From assembly GCA_029948255.1 (NCBI GenBank), contig JALIZF010001488.1:62001-126000 (forward strand): 64,000 bases of DNA. The letters run 5' to 3'. The notes below the pieces were generated by a model that saw nothing but the letters and a program-made list of their open reading frames with translations, made no database searches and was not told where the DNA came from. Position numbers and translations under genes: made by a program. Positions 12,707 to 24,391 of the stretch are shown in pieces (within the stretch, counting starts at the first letter, position 1; the number at the start of each line of letters is the position of its first letter). The DNA comes from Telmatactis stephensoni (Eukaryota; Cnidaria; Anthozoa; Actiniaria; Isophelliidae).

Positions 12707-14665
12707 GTGGTCGAACACCGCAGTCAAACGACTACGCATGTGCAACACTTAGGTGACAGAACAGCGAATTTGTATGGGAAAACATTTCCAAGTCAATTTA
12801 TAAGAAACTCCGTAAATAATTAGTCTCCATATTTGCTGTGGAAGAAGAATATGTTTCGTTTAAATTATTCCTCGTTTACATCTCCAGCATTTTTTGTACA
12901 TCTTGAGATATCAAATAGGCCATATGCACTAACAGGTCACGTGACCCTATAGAAAGAAATAGAAAGAGCACCTCGATATTAGTAAAAGTGCAAATTTTCA
13001 GCTCCTAAGATGTAATACAGGAAAAATGACAGTAAATTTAAGATTGGATTTTTTCTTAAGATTCGTCCGGAAAAGCGCGTTGGATGGCACGAGCTTGCCC
13101 TCCAACGCGCTTTTCCGAACGAATCTTCACGGCGGGCGCATAAGACCTCAAAAACGGAACGGTTAGCTTCCGAGTTATACTCTTATCTTCGTATCTTCAA
13201 CAGCATTCAGTCATTTGCAATGAAACTTTCAGTGATGGCTTACTATAAGTGGCGATTTAGTTTGCCATGTTTGAAAGTTACCATTGACGTGATTTTGACG
13301 TCATTGCGAATTGTTACATTTTGCTAAAAAACTCAGATCACTTGTAGAGATTTTGAAAACTATATAGTTTGAAAGAGATTGTCATTCTCTAAAATTTGGT
13401 GCAATTTTTATCTCGATGCGATGTTTGGTTGTCGAGTTATAAGGGATTTTGGTTTTACCATGACGTCATAAAAATGACGTCACAAGTAACCATTAAGAGC
13501 CATTAGAAGCCATTGGAAACAGCCAGTGACGATGCAACGAACATGTATGGCTAATGTGACATGTTTCTACATAACTAAGTCAAACGTTTTGGTCACCAAG
13601 CTATATTAGCGATATTTCAAATAATTGGTGACGTCATTATGACGTTTTAGGACTTAACTCCTTGGGATAACTTTTTTGTTTGAAGTTTGATTGTTCTTGT
13701 ACTTTGCATAGTTAAAGAACTTTGATTTCCCCCAAATTTGTTGGTTTTAGATTTTTGAATTTTTGAAGATAAGTATTAGAAAAATTAATAAGAAAAAATA
13801 GCAAAATCATCAAACGTCATAATGACGTCACCGATCATTTGAAATATCGCTAATATAGCTTGGTGACCAAAACTTTTGACTTAGTTATGTAGAAACATGT
13901 CACATTAGCCATACATGTTCGTTGCATCGTCGCTGGCTGTTTCCAATGGCTTCTAATGGCTCTTAATGGTTACTTGTGACGTCATTTTTATGACGTCATG
14001 GTAAAACCAAAATCCCTTATAACTCGACAACCAAACATCGCATCGAGATAAACATTGCACCAAATTTTAGAGATTGACAATCTCTTTCAAACTATGTAGT
14101 TTTCAAAATCTCTACAAGTGATCTGAGTTTTTTAGCAAAATGTAACAATTCGCAATGACGTCAAAATCACGTCAATGGTAACTTTCAAACATGGCAAACT
14201 AAATCGCCACTTATAGTAAGCCATCACTGAAAGTTTCATTGCAAATGACTGAATGCTGTTGAAGATACGAAGATAAGAGTATAACTCGGAAGCTAACCGT
14301 TCCGTTTTTGAGGTCTTATGCGCCCGCCGTGCTTAAGAAAATATCAAATCTTAAATTTACTGTCATTTTTTGTCTTATTCACCTTATAAACTGAAACTTT
14401 GCACTTTTACTAATATCGAGGTGCTCTTTCACACTGTGGAGTTCATTTTGATGTGCTGCTTGATTTAGGGGAGATAGGGTCACGTGACCTGTTAGTGCAT
14501 ATGGCCTATTGTCACGAGAATCTACTCGCTTTTATTTGTAGTTACGCTAGTTACAACAACAAATTACCAAGCACGCTTGGCCAAAAATCCTAATGTTTAC
14601 AAATGCAAATTCGTTGCTCTCTCACCTAATTGCTGCACATGCACAATGTGGTCGTTTAAGTATCA
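12707..14665. mobile_element. Giant palindromic foldback element
   Basis: Two long arms are inverted copies of each other. The best-matched parts run from about 12917 to 13645 and from about 13808 to 14510, separated by a loop of roughly 160 bp. For example GGCCATATGCACTAACAGG at 12919 is mirrored by CCTGTTAGTGCATATGGCC at about 14488. The inner arms look nearly identical; the outer ~200 bp are diverged but still related. The left end reads AACACCGCAGTCAAACG, almost the same as the terminal word of the transposon at 37.93 kb; the right end is worn. No long open frame. Each arm has four TGACGTCA palindromes. Looks like a non-autonomous foldback DNA transposon. Confidence 0.75.
13058..13127. 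mobile_element. Nested mini-hairpin in the left arm of the palindrome
   Basis: AAGATTCGT plus CCGGAAAAGCGCGTTGGA pairs with TCCAACGCGCTTTTCCG plus AACGAATCTT around a 16-nt loop. The right arm of the palindrome lacks it and reads CTTAAG directly followed by CACGGCGGGC. It is therefore a later insertion into the left arm. Confidence 0.65.
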
Positions 14666-16324
14666 CACGTCCGTCATAACTGTCAAAGATATGTGGATAA
14701 GCTGAGATGATAAAATTATTTTATATATTATTTATACATTTTTAAATTTCTGCCATATTGGCACCGAGCTCAAATATTATAAATTGTACATATCGATGAG
14801 TTAAACCAGGTTGATTTAAACTCTTTTCGTAGTGAGAATAGCTGAACAACTTGTGTATTAAATCTCATGTCTAAATATAGCTAGCTAGTGACGTTTGTAA
14901 ATATGATTGGACAAGAGGAAATAGTTTTGATTGGTCCGCGTATCTGTACGATGATTGGCTGAAATTTGGACAAATAGAAGATTCTTTGTTCGTGATTGGT
15001 CGACAACACAATGTGTGTAACGTAAGCAAAAAACTTTCCAAGCAAAGGTGATAGAGTGATTTTTGATTAGACGAAAGACCTTTGGCGAACAAAACAAATT
15101 ATATATGAATTTGTCAGTTTTGGATCTACGTGACTTGCTCAGGCTATTTTAACGATTGAAAGCAAACTGCTTCCGTGAACTAGTTGAAAGTTGTCTATTT
15201 CCCGTTTGAATGTAAACCCTTTGTTTAAATTTCACAGTGGCATTGCTTTCGTCAAAAGTTTACAATTCATTATATTCATATTGTAAATTCTAGCTCAACA
15301 TATGTCCACTAGATAGAAATTGTAAACGTTAATATAATTGACAATCGATAGGTTGTTAATATCAAATCCTGGTAGAGTCTAGCTCCATTGCTAGATCTTT
15401 TGTATACAAAATTATATAGTTTGTAGTTTTATGGAAAAAAATGACTTAAAACAGATTCCGTGAGGGAAAAACTTCGTGACTTTGCAAAAGGCGTCATGAC
15501 GCTTCAATCTCATTGGTTCACGCTGGGAAGCCAATTCAGTGCCAACGTAACGAAGAGTTTTCTCTTGAACGGAATCTGTATTTCGTGCTAGATTTACCGC
15601 TGAGCAAGAAAACAAATAAAAAAGAAAAAACCTTTCTCTGAGTTGTTGACTCGTTTCTTATGTCGATGTTTTGAGGGAGGGGGCGAGGGGGCTGGGAAAA
15701 GTAGGAAAGAGAAAGACTTTTTATTCGTCTCTAATATATTCTCAAAACAAATTTAGTTTTTTTATTTACTACAAGCCTATCCAAATCTGTAACGTCCAAA
15801 TCCAATTGGTCATTTTATTGATTTTATTAAAAAGCTAATAATCATACAATATACATTATTTTTAAAAGACAAGAAATATTTTGAACAAGCACAAAGTGAG
15901 CCATAAGACCATTTCAATTTTTCTAACTACAGAGTTATCATCAGTTTCTTACATAGCCACTGTCACAGTAAAGTTTTGACCATTTTTGACCGTTTACAAT
16001 TTGCTAGAAATATGTTTGAAATTTGCTACTGGCTAGAAAATGAAATTTCTAACATATTTTGAGTCCTGAATGCTAGAAAAATACAACTCTAACAATTGGA
16101 AACTGATCTATTTATGGTCAAACATTTTTCAGCGTTTTAGGATTGCCTTAAACGCTCTGTCCCCTAAAAAGTAGTTGCTGCTTATCCAATCAGAAGACAG
16201 TTTCTAAAAGTATTGAAAATAAGTCAAAGTATCGAAAAAAGTGGTGATGTCTAAGGGTAAACTTATTCGATGTTAAAGAAAAGAAAAAGAAAGAAAGAAA
16301 GAATTAATGAATGAATGAATGAAT

Positions 16325-16455
16325 TAATTAATTAAAGGAAGGAAAGAAGGAAGGAAGGAAGGAAGGAAGGAAGGAAGGAAGGAAGGAAGGAAGGAAGGAA
16401 GGAAGGAAGGAAGGAAGGAAGGAAAAAAGGAAGGAAGGAAGGAAGAAAGGAAAAG
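16325..16455. repeat. GGAA microsatellite
   Basis: Over 100 bp of nearly pure GGAA units, preceded by GAAT and AATT units. Confidence 0.95.
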
Positions 16456-16767
16456 AAAACTGATTGGTTAAACTGCATTTCAAACAAAGAAAGATTACAG
16501 AATTTTAGAATAATCGAAAAAAATATGAATTTTGATCTAAATTTGTTTCAATTGCATGAAATTGTATGATTTTGATCACTTGTTTTCCTCTCCAAAAGAG
16601 TTAAATGGATCCAAGAGATTGACGAATTCTGAAACATAAATAATGATCATTTTAGAAAATCGAGAGTAAAACAAAAACTTTGACCCTTATAGCCCACTTC
16701 AGGATAGCATACTAGAAGACTGAGCCACGCGCTTGACGTGATCATGACATGTTGCATTTTGGCAGAA

Positions 16768-17541
16768 TTAAGGTGATTCCTCGGTAATTGATCCTACCTA
16801 TAAAAATCGCTATAAATTGGATATTTTGTAGATTTTGAGTTACTTATTTTTTAACTAACAAAAAACGAGGGGGTCACCATGCTCTTTTAAGAAATATTTG
16901 GCTTGAAAGACAAGGGTGTTTTAGCGATTTCTCGCGCACGTTCGATGTATTCCGGCTAATTCGTCGATAAGTCAATCGGGTCTCAGAAATAAGTTGATAG
17001 ACTCAGAGCTAGCAGCATTGTAGTAGAATAAGATTAAATGGCGAGTTGTCTCTTAAGAAAGACCATTTTAAGCTTGATAAAATGCATTTAAGGACTTTTT
17101 TTTTACAAATTTGAGAAAGCACTTTCGCGCGGAAACGTTCGAGTTTGGACATTTTAGTGTCCAAATACTCACAAAAAACGTCATTTTTTCAATGTTTCTA
17201 CCTATAACTTTTCTTAATTTTCAAATATGTTTTGTAAATCATAACAAGAAAGCAAAATTTGAAATAAAAAATGGGGGTCACCGTGCTCGTTAGAGAGTTA
17301 TTCTCAAAATTACCATCAAATTTGTGGTAAAATCTGCACTTTTCCGAGAAGGTACTGGGGCGAGTTTGACAAAACTCACTATTTGTCGCACCAAAACTTG
17401 CATAATTGTTTCAAATTGTGTTTTTCAGCATTTTTAGTCGTAATTTGTAATTGAATGAAAATGCTGACAAAGTCGTAATACTGTGCTTTCTGAACCATGC
17501 GCGGTAGACGTGCGCGGTGCAAAACAGAGGAATCACCTTAA
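16768..17541. mobile_element. TTAA-flanked MITE (piggyBac/Kolobok-like target)
   Basis: The element begins TTAA-GGTGATTCCTC and ends GAGGAATCACC-TTAA. That is 11-bp inverted ends flanked by TTAA on both sides, the target duplication typical of piggyBac and Kolobok superfamilies. The 774-bp interior codes for nothing convincing and contains two related GGGGTCACCxTGCTC words. Confidence 0.6.
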
Positions 17542-17856
17542 ATAGTATTTTGGCTAATACTTGCCCTGCATTCTCTTAATTTCATCGCACGCGTTGACAT
17601 CGCACGTTGACAGCTCAAAAAGGGACCAGCCCCATCCCTCCCCACGTTAAGAGAGTCTCAGTGGAGTTACAACGGTCGTCAACCGTCAAACGTTTTTTTA
17701 CCGTCAGATAAAGAAAAGGTTAACCGTCACTCCTCAACAGTTGGGAATTTACCGTCAAAAATGCCAAATATAATCAACTGTAAAAAAAAAACCAAATTTT
17801 TGATCGTCGACCGCCATAGCTACGGCTCAATTTGGACGCTCGTTTAACCATAGTTA

Positions 17857-18243
17857 GAAAATGATCACACTCACTCGCCCAATCAGCGCTTAGTATTTTG
17901 GTGCTTTATATTCCATAGAGTAACTAAAGGTGTCAAGTGGTGAGGGCTTTGAAGCACAGGGAAATTGTGGGATAAAGAAAACAAATGCGGTCAGTGAGCT
18001 TTTATAACTAATTAGTATTCTCTATATAAAGCATACTAATGAAGTCTTTTGAATTCTTTTGTTTAAAGAGTTCATTAGTATGCTTTATATAAAGAATACT
18101 GATTAGTTATAGAAACTCACTGACGGTACTGTTTTCTTTCTACAACAATTTTCCTGCATTTCAAAACCCCACTATTTGACATCTTTAGTTACTTTACGGA
18201 ACACAGAGCATCAAAATACCAAGCGCTGATAATCATTTTCAAA
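17857..18243. mobile_element. Foldback element with ~180-bp arms
   Basis: The left arm (about 17857-18052) and right arm (about 18071-18243) are inverted copies. Examples are ATCAGCGCTTAGTATTTTGG against CCAAATA-type mirror words, and TATATAAAGCATACTAATGAA against TTCATTAGTATGCTTTATA. The loop is about 18 nt. Confidence 0.7.
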
Positions 18244-18299
18244 ATTTTTCTTTGTTCCATGACCAACTTAAATATTTGTAAATAACATTTTAATATCGA

Positions 18300-18448
18300 T
18301 ATTGCTGGGGTGCATCCATACCTTTGGGAATCCAAAGACAATGAAGCGGTAGCCATGTTGGATGACCAAACAATAAACGCTAATGAGAAATCTTTTGTTG
18401 AAGGTCAACCAAGATGGCTGCCGTGACGTCACATGCACCCCAGCAATA
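18300..18448. mobile_element. MITE with TATTGCTGGGGTGCAT ends
   Basis: Left TATTGCTGGGGTGCAT is mirrored by ATGCACCCCAGCAATA at right. Inner GCCATGTTGG and CCAAGATGGC words also pair. The interior resembles the element at 31.08-31.22 kb, so both may belong to one family. Confidence 0.6.
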
Positions 18449-18864
18449 CGTACATGCATCAAATTTGTCGGAGCAAATTCTGAAAATCTTCCCTATGCAT
18501 GAAACTTAACTGGCAAAAAGTATGCTTAGTATTATAACAAACTCAAACTTACTGTGAGAAATTTTAGATACTCGAAACCTCCACTGAACTCGTGTTTTCA
18601 GGCTTGATAGTACGTAAAATAGGAACTTTTTTGCTGTCGTTATCTAGCTCTTCGCTCTAGTAGATTTAGTATCCATCTCATATATTGTGACAATTTCTAT
18701 CCCTAAGCCGGTCTGATGTGCATGACATAAATGAGCCTCTTCAATTGGAACTGAACGCAAAAATGTATCGGACACAAGAAAGCAGTGCAAAACAAATAAG
18801 CCTTTAGACAATTTAACAATAAAAGCGGGTAAATTGCTCGTGAGTGTGATCATATTCTAAGACA

Positions 18865-18955
18865 GTTAAAGAATGAACACTCGTGTCCCATGGGATATAG
18901 AGTCCCTCGCATTAGATAAAAGGCCACGAGGGCGCACTCGTGTTCATTCTTTAAC
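18865..18955. repeat. Hairpin with 16-bp inverted ends
   Basis: GTTAAAGAATGAACAC at 18865-18880 is exactly mirrored by GTGTTCATTCTTTAAC at 18940-18955. It starts just beyond the stop codon of the minus-strand EF-hand gene at 18.96 kb and could lie in its 3' untranslated region. Confidence 0.6.
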
Positions 18956-18958
18956 CCT

Positions 18959-19312
18959 TACTTAATAGAGGGGACTGGTTATGAAGCCTTTTGTTATATG
19001 TCTTTGTTCATTTTTTTCAACCGTGACCGTGCACAAATCTTTTATTTTTTCATTGTTTCGCCTTAATTGCCATGGTTGAGCAACTGAACCCAAATGTTTC
19101 TTTTCCGCTGCTTGTTCGATGTATTCTAGTTCAAAATTAATTATATTAGAATATTTCAATAAATAATCCAATAGACAACATTTCGGTTCATTCATATAGC
19201 CATTTTCTAATGAATTTAAACAAACTTTGTGCACGGTCAAGACCAGTTCAACATCCAGACTAGAACAAAGAAATGTAACAAAAGGCTTCCTAACCATTCC
19301 CCTCTATTAACT
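18959..19312. repeat. Inverted duplication around the last exon of the EF-hand gene
   Basis: Roughly 90-bp arms at about 18959-19050 and 19215-19312 are imperfect inverted copies. The left arm contains the coding end and stop of the EF-hand gene; the right arm lies upstream in its last intron. Shared words include TAACAAAAGGCTTC, TCCCCTCTATTAA and TTTGTGCACGGTCA. Confidence 0.65.
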
Positions 19313-22300
19313 ATGGTTTAACCCAGGGGTCACAAATATATCCAATTTGTGTTCTACTGTAAGGGATTCTTGTTTAATTTACTGTAAGACTGATGGAGGG
19401 TTGTCCCCGGTTGCTTGATTTTTTATAATTCTTATTGTTCTTATTTGGCACTTACCAGCAAATCTTATTCTCTTGTCTTGATCAAGCTGTGTGGTCTTCA
19501 AAAGGTCCTGCAATTCTTGTTCTGGAATTTTATCTTCCAAGTTATTCAGGAACACATCTCTCAGCTCGGACGCTTCAAAGTAACCTTTGTTTTCTGTATC
19601 AAACACGTTAAATGCGTTCATCAGGTCAATTTGCTCTTCATCTGGATTTCTTAGGTTTACCATCAGGTCAAGGAACTCATTGAAGTCAAGAAGTCCATTA
19701 CCTATTTGCAATAAGAATAATTAAAAACAATTATAAATGGAATGAAATTATACACTCTAAAATCAAACGGAGTCGTTTTGACCCTAAATTAAGAGTCATT
19801 TTGGCTCTTTTGTGAAAGAGTTGTTTTGATCTCTTAATGGAGTTGTTTTGATTCTCAGAGTTATTTTGACCCCAACAAGCAGCCATATTGACTCTTTGGG
19901 AAACTCCCAATACCCTATTGTAAAAGCACTCTTAGGTAGAGTTGAGCAACTCTTTCAAATTGTAGAAATGACACTTCATAGGACTCACAAGAGTCAAAGT
20001 GACTCTACAAGAAATAGTTTTAAATCACTCTTCCAAGTGTAGAGAAACTCTACCAAGAGTAGCTATGAACCCTCCAAGGAGTAGTGAGAAAAGGGATCAA
20101 AACGGCTCTTTTCGAGGTGTCGTCTGGGGGCCAGAAAAGCGACCCTTTTTATGAGGTCAAAATTACTCTTTTGTTTTCACATACAGTGTAGTAAGATAAC
20201 TGTCCTGGCCATGATTTACGCACGATGTAACTATTCTTACGCACGAAACATTGCGCGCACCACGAAGTTACATTGTGTTTCCACTCTTGCGCGCAACATA
20301 CAGGTTTATAGGATCGAATTCTACTTCTACAACTCTCTGTGTGACGTTTCGCGCAACATTGCAGGGGTGGACACACGGTGCATCAGTGAGGCGCGCAATA
20401 TTGCAAAAAATGTTGAATCATGTGTTCGGGCTATTTAATTAGAAATCTTTGAACGACTTTGGTCATATCAAAGTTAATAGAGCGGAGTGCATGGTTAGGA
20501 AACACGGCAAACTTCAAAGAGACTGACAAAGGAGCAAACATGGAGGTTAAGTAGGGCATTGACCGTGCATAATCTTTGTTTTACCTTCATTTATTATGCT
20601 TGGGTGACCTGACCCCAAACGGTTTCATTGGCTGATATATGTAGCAATGCTTTTGTTTGGTGCATGGTTAGAAAAGAGTGAACAAAAAGATGGAACAATA
20701 AATGTAGCTGGACTTCATAACCATCTCTTCCATTAACTTTGGTCATACCATAGGCCATTCTTTTCCCCGTTTTATAGCGAGCAAAAGAAAGACCCATGGT
20801 GCTCGAAAGTCATATACGAGGCGCTAGTGGCAATGGCATACATGAAGGAGCTTCCGTCTCAGTTGTTTGACCTACTCTCCCGCTCTTTATGGTGACGATA
20901 TTAGTGATATCTTGCTATGTGCCGGATCGAAGACGAAATATTGTGTATAACTAACTAGATGAAGATCCGTGGTCATGGAAACATCTGACATATAAATGTT
21001 TCAACTTTGCAAGTCAAAGACAATTTCATTTAACTTTACCACCGTGTGCATAATTAGGCGTCCAGCCGGACTAAAGTCTCGATTGGGATTTGGTCAATAG
21101 GCTACCGGGAAGCCAGCAAAGTGTACAGACATTGTATAGAAAACTCCGCCTCTGTCTGGATTTTTGGTAGCCTATTGGCCAAATCCCAATCGAGACTTTA
21201 GTATGGCGGGACGCGTAGTTTTGCACACGGTGATAATCTAACCGTCATAGTCAACTTCGTTGATCATCTCTTGTAGTTCGTCTTCAGTGGGGTTCTGACC
21301 CAGCGATCGCATGGCGGCATTGAGTTCTTTACTAGAAATGAAGCCTGAGCAATCCTTGTCAAAATAGATGAAAGCATCTTTGTACTCTGAAACAGAAAGA
21401 CAAAGAAGTTTAAGCGGTTAAGAAAATGCTATTGTAGAACGTCACGAAATATGGGACATGTGTGCTTTAATTGATGACGTCACAATATATGGCGGATGTT
21501 TTTTTAAATGGATGGATAGATAGATGGATGTTGGGAATAGGCAAAAAAGACAATATCTCAACTTACCTTCAATTTGCTCCTTCGAAAGATTGTCCTAATC
21601 ATGGATGAAACAGGATGATCAATTACTTAAGCTTAGATTTCTACTATTACTGATGAAAGACGCCGAAATCAAAATTAGCTGAAACGACACTGAATAATTC
21701 TTTAAGGATCTAGTAATCACTAAATAATTTTTTTGTCGGTATTCAAAAGGGAAGTACTATATTTTTATGAATCTTTAGAGGTGTCAGTGACGTCATTTAC
21801 TCAACTCACGGCTTCGCTCCATACATTTCTTTGTACTTTGTTTATCAAAATATTTCAATGTAAATGTTCTAGATTGAAGAACGCTGGCCAGAAAATCAAT
21901 CCTAGACACAGACAATGCAAGAAAACCGTTTTACACAAACGATTAGTGCATAAGAAATAAAATAGATCAAGTCAACTAAATATAAAGAAATGTATGGGTG
22001 AAGCCGTGCGTTAAATGACGTCACTGACACCTCTAAAGATTCATAAAAATAGTACTTCCCTTTGAAAAACCGAGAAAAGATTTTACCTAGTGATTAGTAG
22101 ATTCTTGAAGAACTATTCAGTGCCGTTTCAGCTAAATTTGAATTCGGCGTTTTTTCATAATAGTACAGTAGCACCAAAACTATTTTTTGATATAATTCCT
22201 GCAAAAAAAACTTCTGTGCATTCCAGCTAATCGTGGCGAATCTTTATGCATGAATCATATATGTCGAAATCTATAGATATGCGTGTGTATATTTGAACCA

Positions 22301-23194
22301 GCGCCATTGAATGCGGGTTCCGTTTTGTGGTAGCAGCTTGGCATCATTAACTAGTCAGTCCTTTTTCTCAAGGTTGTGTGCGCATTTGAATTTCGACGTC
22401 AGCCTTTTCTTGAAAGCAAAACTGTTAGACTTTGACGAGCCACAATTCAAAACAACAACGATATTTATGAGCGAAAAAAAGCAAATCAAAACGATAGTCG
22501 AGTTAAAAAGATTTACAAAAATAATACTCAAAGAATTGAATAAATACTTTGTTGTAGGCAGCCCATCATGGGCACGATAGTGGCCCGTCATGCATAAGAA
22601 CAATTTGAGGGAAAATAAAATTTGAGTGTCTATCAAAAATTGAGTAAATTTGAGTAAAATATAAGGTGCTGTAAAATCGTAACTAGAATCAATAATCCTC
22701 GTAAGATGAATAATGAAATCACTTTTTAGTTAATTGAGTAAATCAGATGTTTCCAATTCAGTTTTCAAATCTTTTTTATGTGTATTTTCGACACTTTGCA
22801 ATTCAACAATAAGCCAACGTTCTAGAGCTTCTCTGGTTTTTATTTACGCTTTTATTATGGAGAACTTTTGGAGAGTGTTCGTTGAAGTGATTCTGGATGA
22901 GACGCTATACTGGATTTAGTCAATCAAAACGAATCTTAATTCTTAAACAATTGTTTTAAACAAAGTTGTTGACGACCATCGCTATGCGACATATTAATAT
23001 TTTGTTTTGTTAAGAGTTGATACTCATTTTCTTGAATTTGAGTGTTTAAAATCGTCGACATTTGACGACAGTTCAGTAATAAGTTATCATCCTTTCAATT
23101 CTAGTTTGCAGTCGTCAACGTTTGGAAAAATCTCGGAATTTGCGTAAGATAAAAAATGCAACAAATCGTCGAACAGCTATAGCTTGCTTACCAT
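18962..23194 (-). CDS. Divergent calmodulin-like EF-hand protein
   Basis: Five exons on the minus strand: 23194-23192 (start ATG alone, then GTAAGC), 21594-21567, 21386-21243, 19701-19456 and 19125-18962. The frame is continuous, giving 194 residues. Introns after ATG, after codon ~10 and in EF2 match those of the calmodulin-like gene at 3.5 kb; its extra intron in EF3 is absent here. EF1 (about 20-31, [12 protein letters not shown]) and EF2 (about 56-67, [12 protein letters not shown]) look functional. EF3 (93-104, [12 protein letters not shown]) has Lys at ligand position 5. The fourth loop (from residue ~132, [12 protein letters not shown]) is two residues short and unlikely to bind calcium in the usual way. 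The last exon codes a 54-residue tail not seen in calmodulin, ending ITSPLY. The donor of exon 3 is the weak GTTAGA. Probably an N-lobe calcium sensor; no orthologue recognised. Confidence 0.75.
19751..20190. mobile_element. MITE-like element of GAGTC/TTTTGA words
   Basis: Left end TACACTCTAAAATC and right end ACATACAGTGTA are related inverted ends. The interior is a degenerate array of AGAGTxxTTTTGA and GAGTCATTTTGG words. No gene; lies in the last-but-one intron of the EF-hand gene. Confidence 0.5.
21041..21231. mobile_element. MITE touching an EF-hand exon
   Basis: Left arm ACCGTGTGCATAATTAGGCG onward is mirrored by the right arm ending TTTTGCACACGGT, with about 60 bp of pairing (e.g. AAAGTCTCGATTGGGATTTGG against CCAAATCCCAATCGAGACTTT). 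It stops 11 bp before the exon at 21243-21386, so it abuts that exon's splice donor. Confidence 0.75.
21641..22172. mobile_element. Foldback element in intron 1 of the EF-hand gene
   Basis: Left arm 21641 to about 21840 and right arm about 21975-22172 are inverted copies. For example AGAGGTGTCAGTGACGTCAT pairs with ATGACGTCACTGACACCTCT. The loop is about 135 nt. No coding capacity. Confidence 0.7.
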
Positions 23195-24391
23195 TTTTGC
23201 AGAAAATGTTTTACTTGCAGTTCTTCGATTTCAAAGACCTTCTCTGGGTATAAAGTATCAGAAGTATCAGTGGCTACTTTGGGCTTGAATTGGTGCTGCA
23301 CTTATCTATCAAACCATTACCTGTTAGCGTGTCATTCAAAGGTGGATCCTTGTCCATTTCATGCTTATCGCTGATTGGCTGATTCAGTGACATGTTGACA
23401 TTTAGCCACCAGGAACGTGAAACCGCCATTTTGCAGGTAAAACAAAAAAACAAAAAACAAAACCAAAACAACGTCGAAACAACACAATTGGAAGTAAAAA
23501 CAAGACGCCGGTTTATATATTGAATGTTTGAAGCACTTTATTGCAAATTTGTAAATATACAACTTTTTAGAAACACTATAAAACTATTTTGTGCTTTTGA
23601 CATGATTTTAAATTACTAAATGGTCCTAAATTTTTACCTTATATTTAGCTTGTTCGGCTATTAAATTATTTAAAGTTCCACTTTTTATGGTAACTCTATT
23701 TAAATTTACCCATTTTTATGCCACTTTTTTAGTCTCACATGTGTCAAGGACTATAGTGTATTCTAGCCTCCCGCTGGCGTATCTATAATCTAAGAATTGG
23801 AATTTTTATATATGTTGGGTTTCCTGTGTTGCTTAGAGAGGGACTAGGCACTAGTTTGGTAAGAGAAAGGAAGGCCAGTCCCCCTCTTCTCGAACAAGAA
23901 TCCCACAGGAATCCCAAAGAGAGAGAGAGAAAATAGAGATGCCTGCGGAAGAGGCTAAGTGTGTTCGTTCTAGGCTGTATTATTTAGAGCTCGGGGAGGA
24001 GAGGGTGGGTACTCCTAATATTTATATATATATGTGGATGTGTGGCGCAACAGGATTCGTTTTGTTAGAATCAGTGAAGAATATATATTCACCTGTTAAG
24101 AGACCTACTTACGTCCAGAGGTGGGAGGGTGGGAAAACAGCGCAACATAAATCCCTCTAATAATTATACTTTTCTCCCGTCTAGGACTCATTAGAAATAT
24201 GTGATTGGGTCAATTTTCCCTTCCACCCACGGTTTGGTTGTATTTTTGGTATATATTTTTCGTGGTCTTCGGTCCCTGTGACCTGTGGCGCCGCACGTAC
24301 TACACCATTTTCTGATCAAGTGCCCCTCCCCCCTCCCCCCGGGGTTTAGTTTGTCAGTCCGCCACCAACGTCAAGGGAGAAAAGTGCAATA

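Larger units (their letters stand above)
11823..18961. other. Repeat-filled gap between convergent EF-hand genes
   Basis: This 7.1-kb stretch lies between the stop of the plus-strand calmodulin-like gene and the stop of the minus-strand EF-hand gene. I found no exon in it. It holds the hairpin element at 12.61 kb, the giant palindrome at 12.7-14.7 kb, a GGAA microsatellite at 16.33-16.45 kb, a TTAA-flanked element at 16.77-17.54 kb and foldbacks at 17.86, 18.30 and 18.87 kb. Confidence 0.7.

Noticed and set aside
18644..18853. Alternative last exon (PIEEAHLC frame) for the 194-residue EF-hand gene
   Set aside because: The exon at 19125-18962 continues the EF helix naturally (AEYIEQ) and comes first; the alternative shows no EF similarity.
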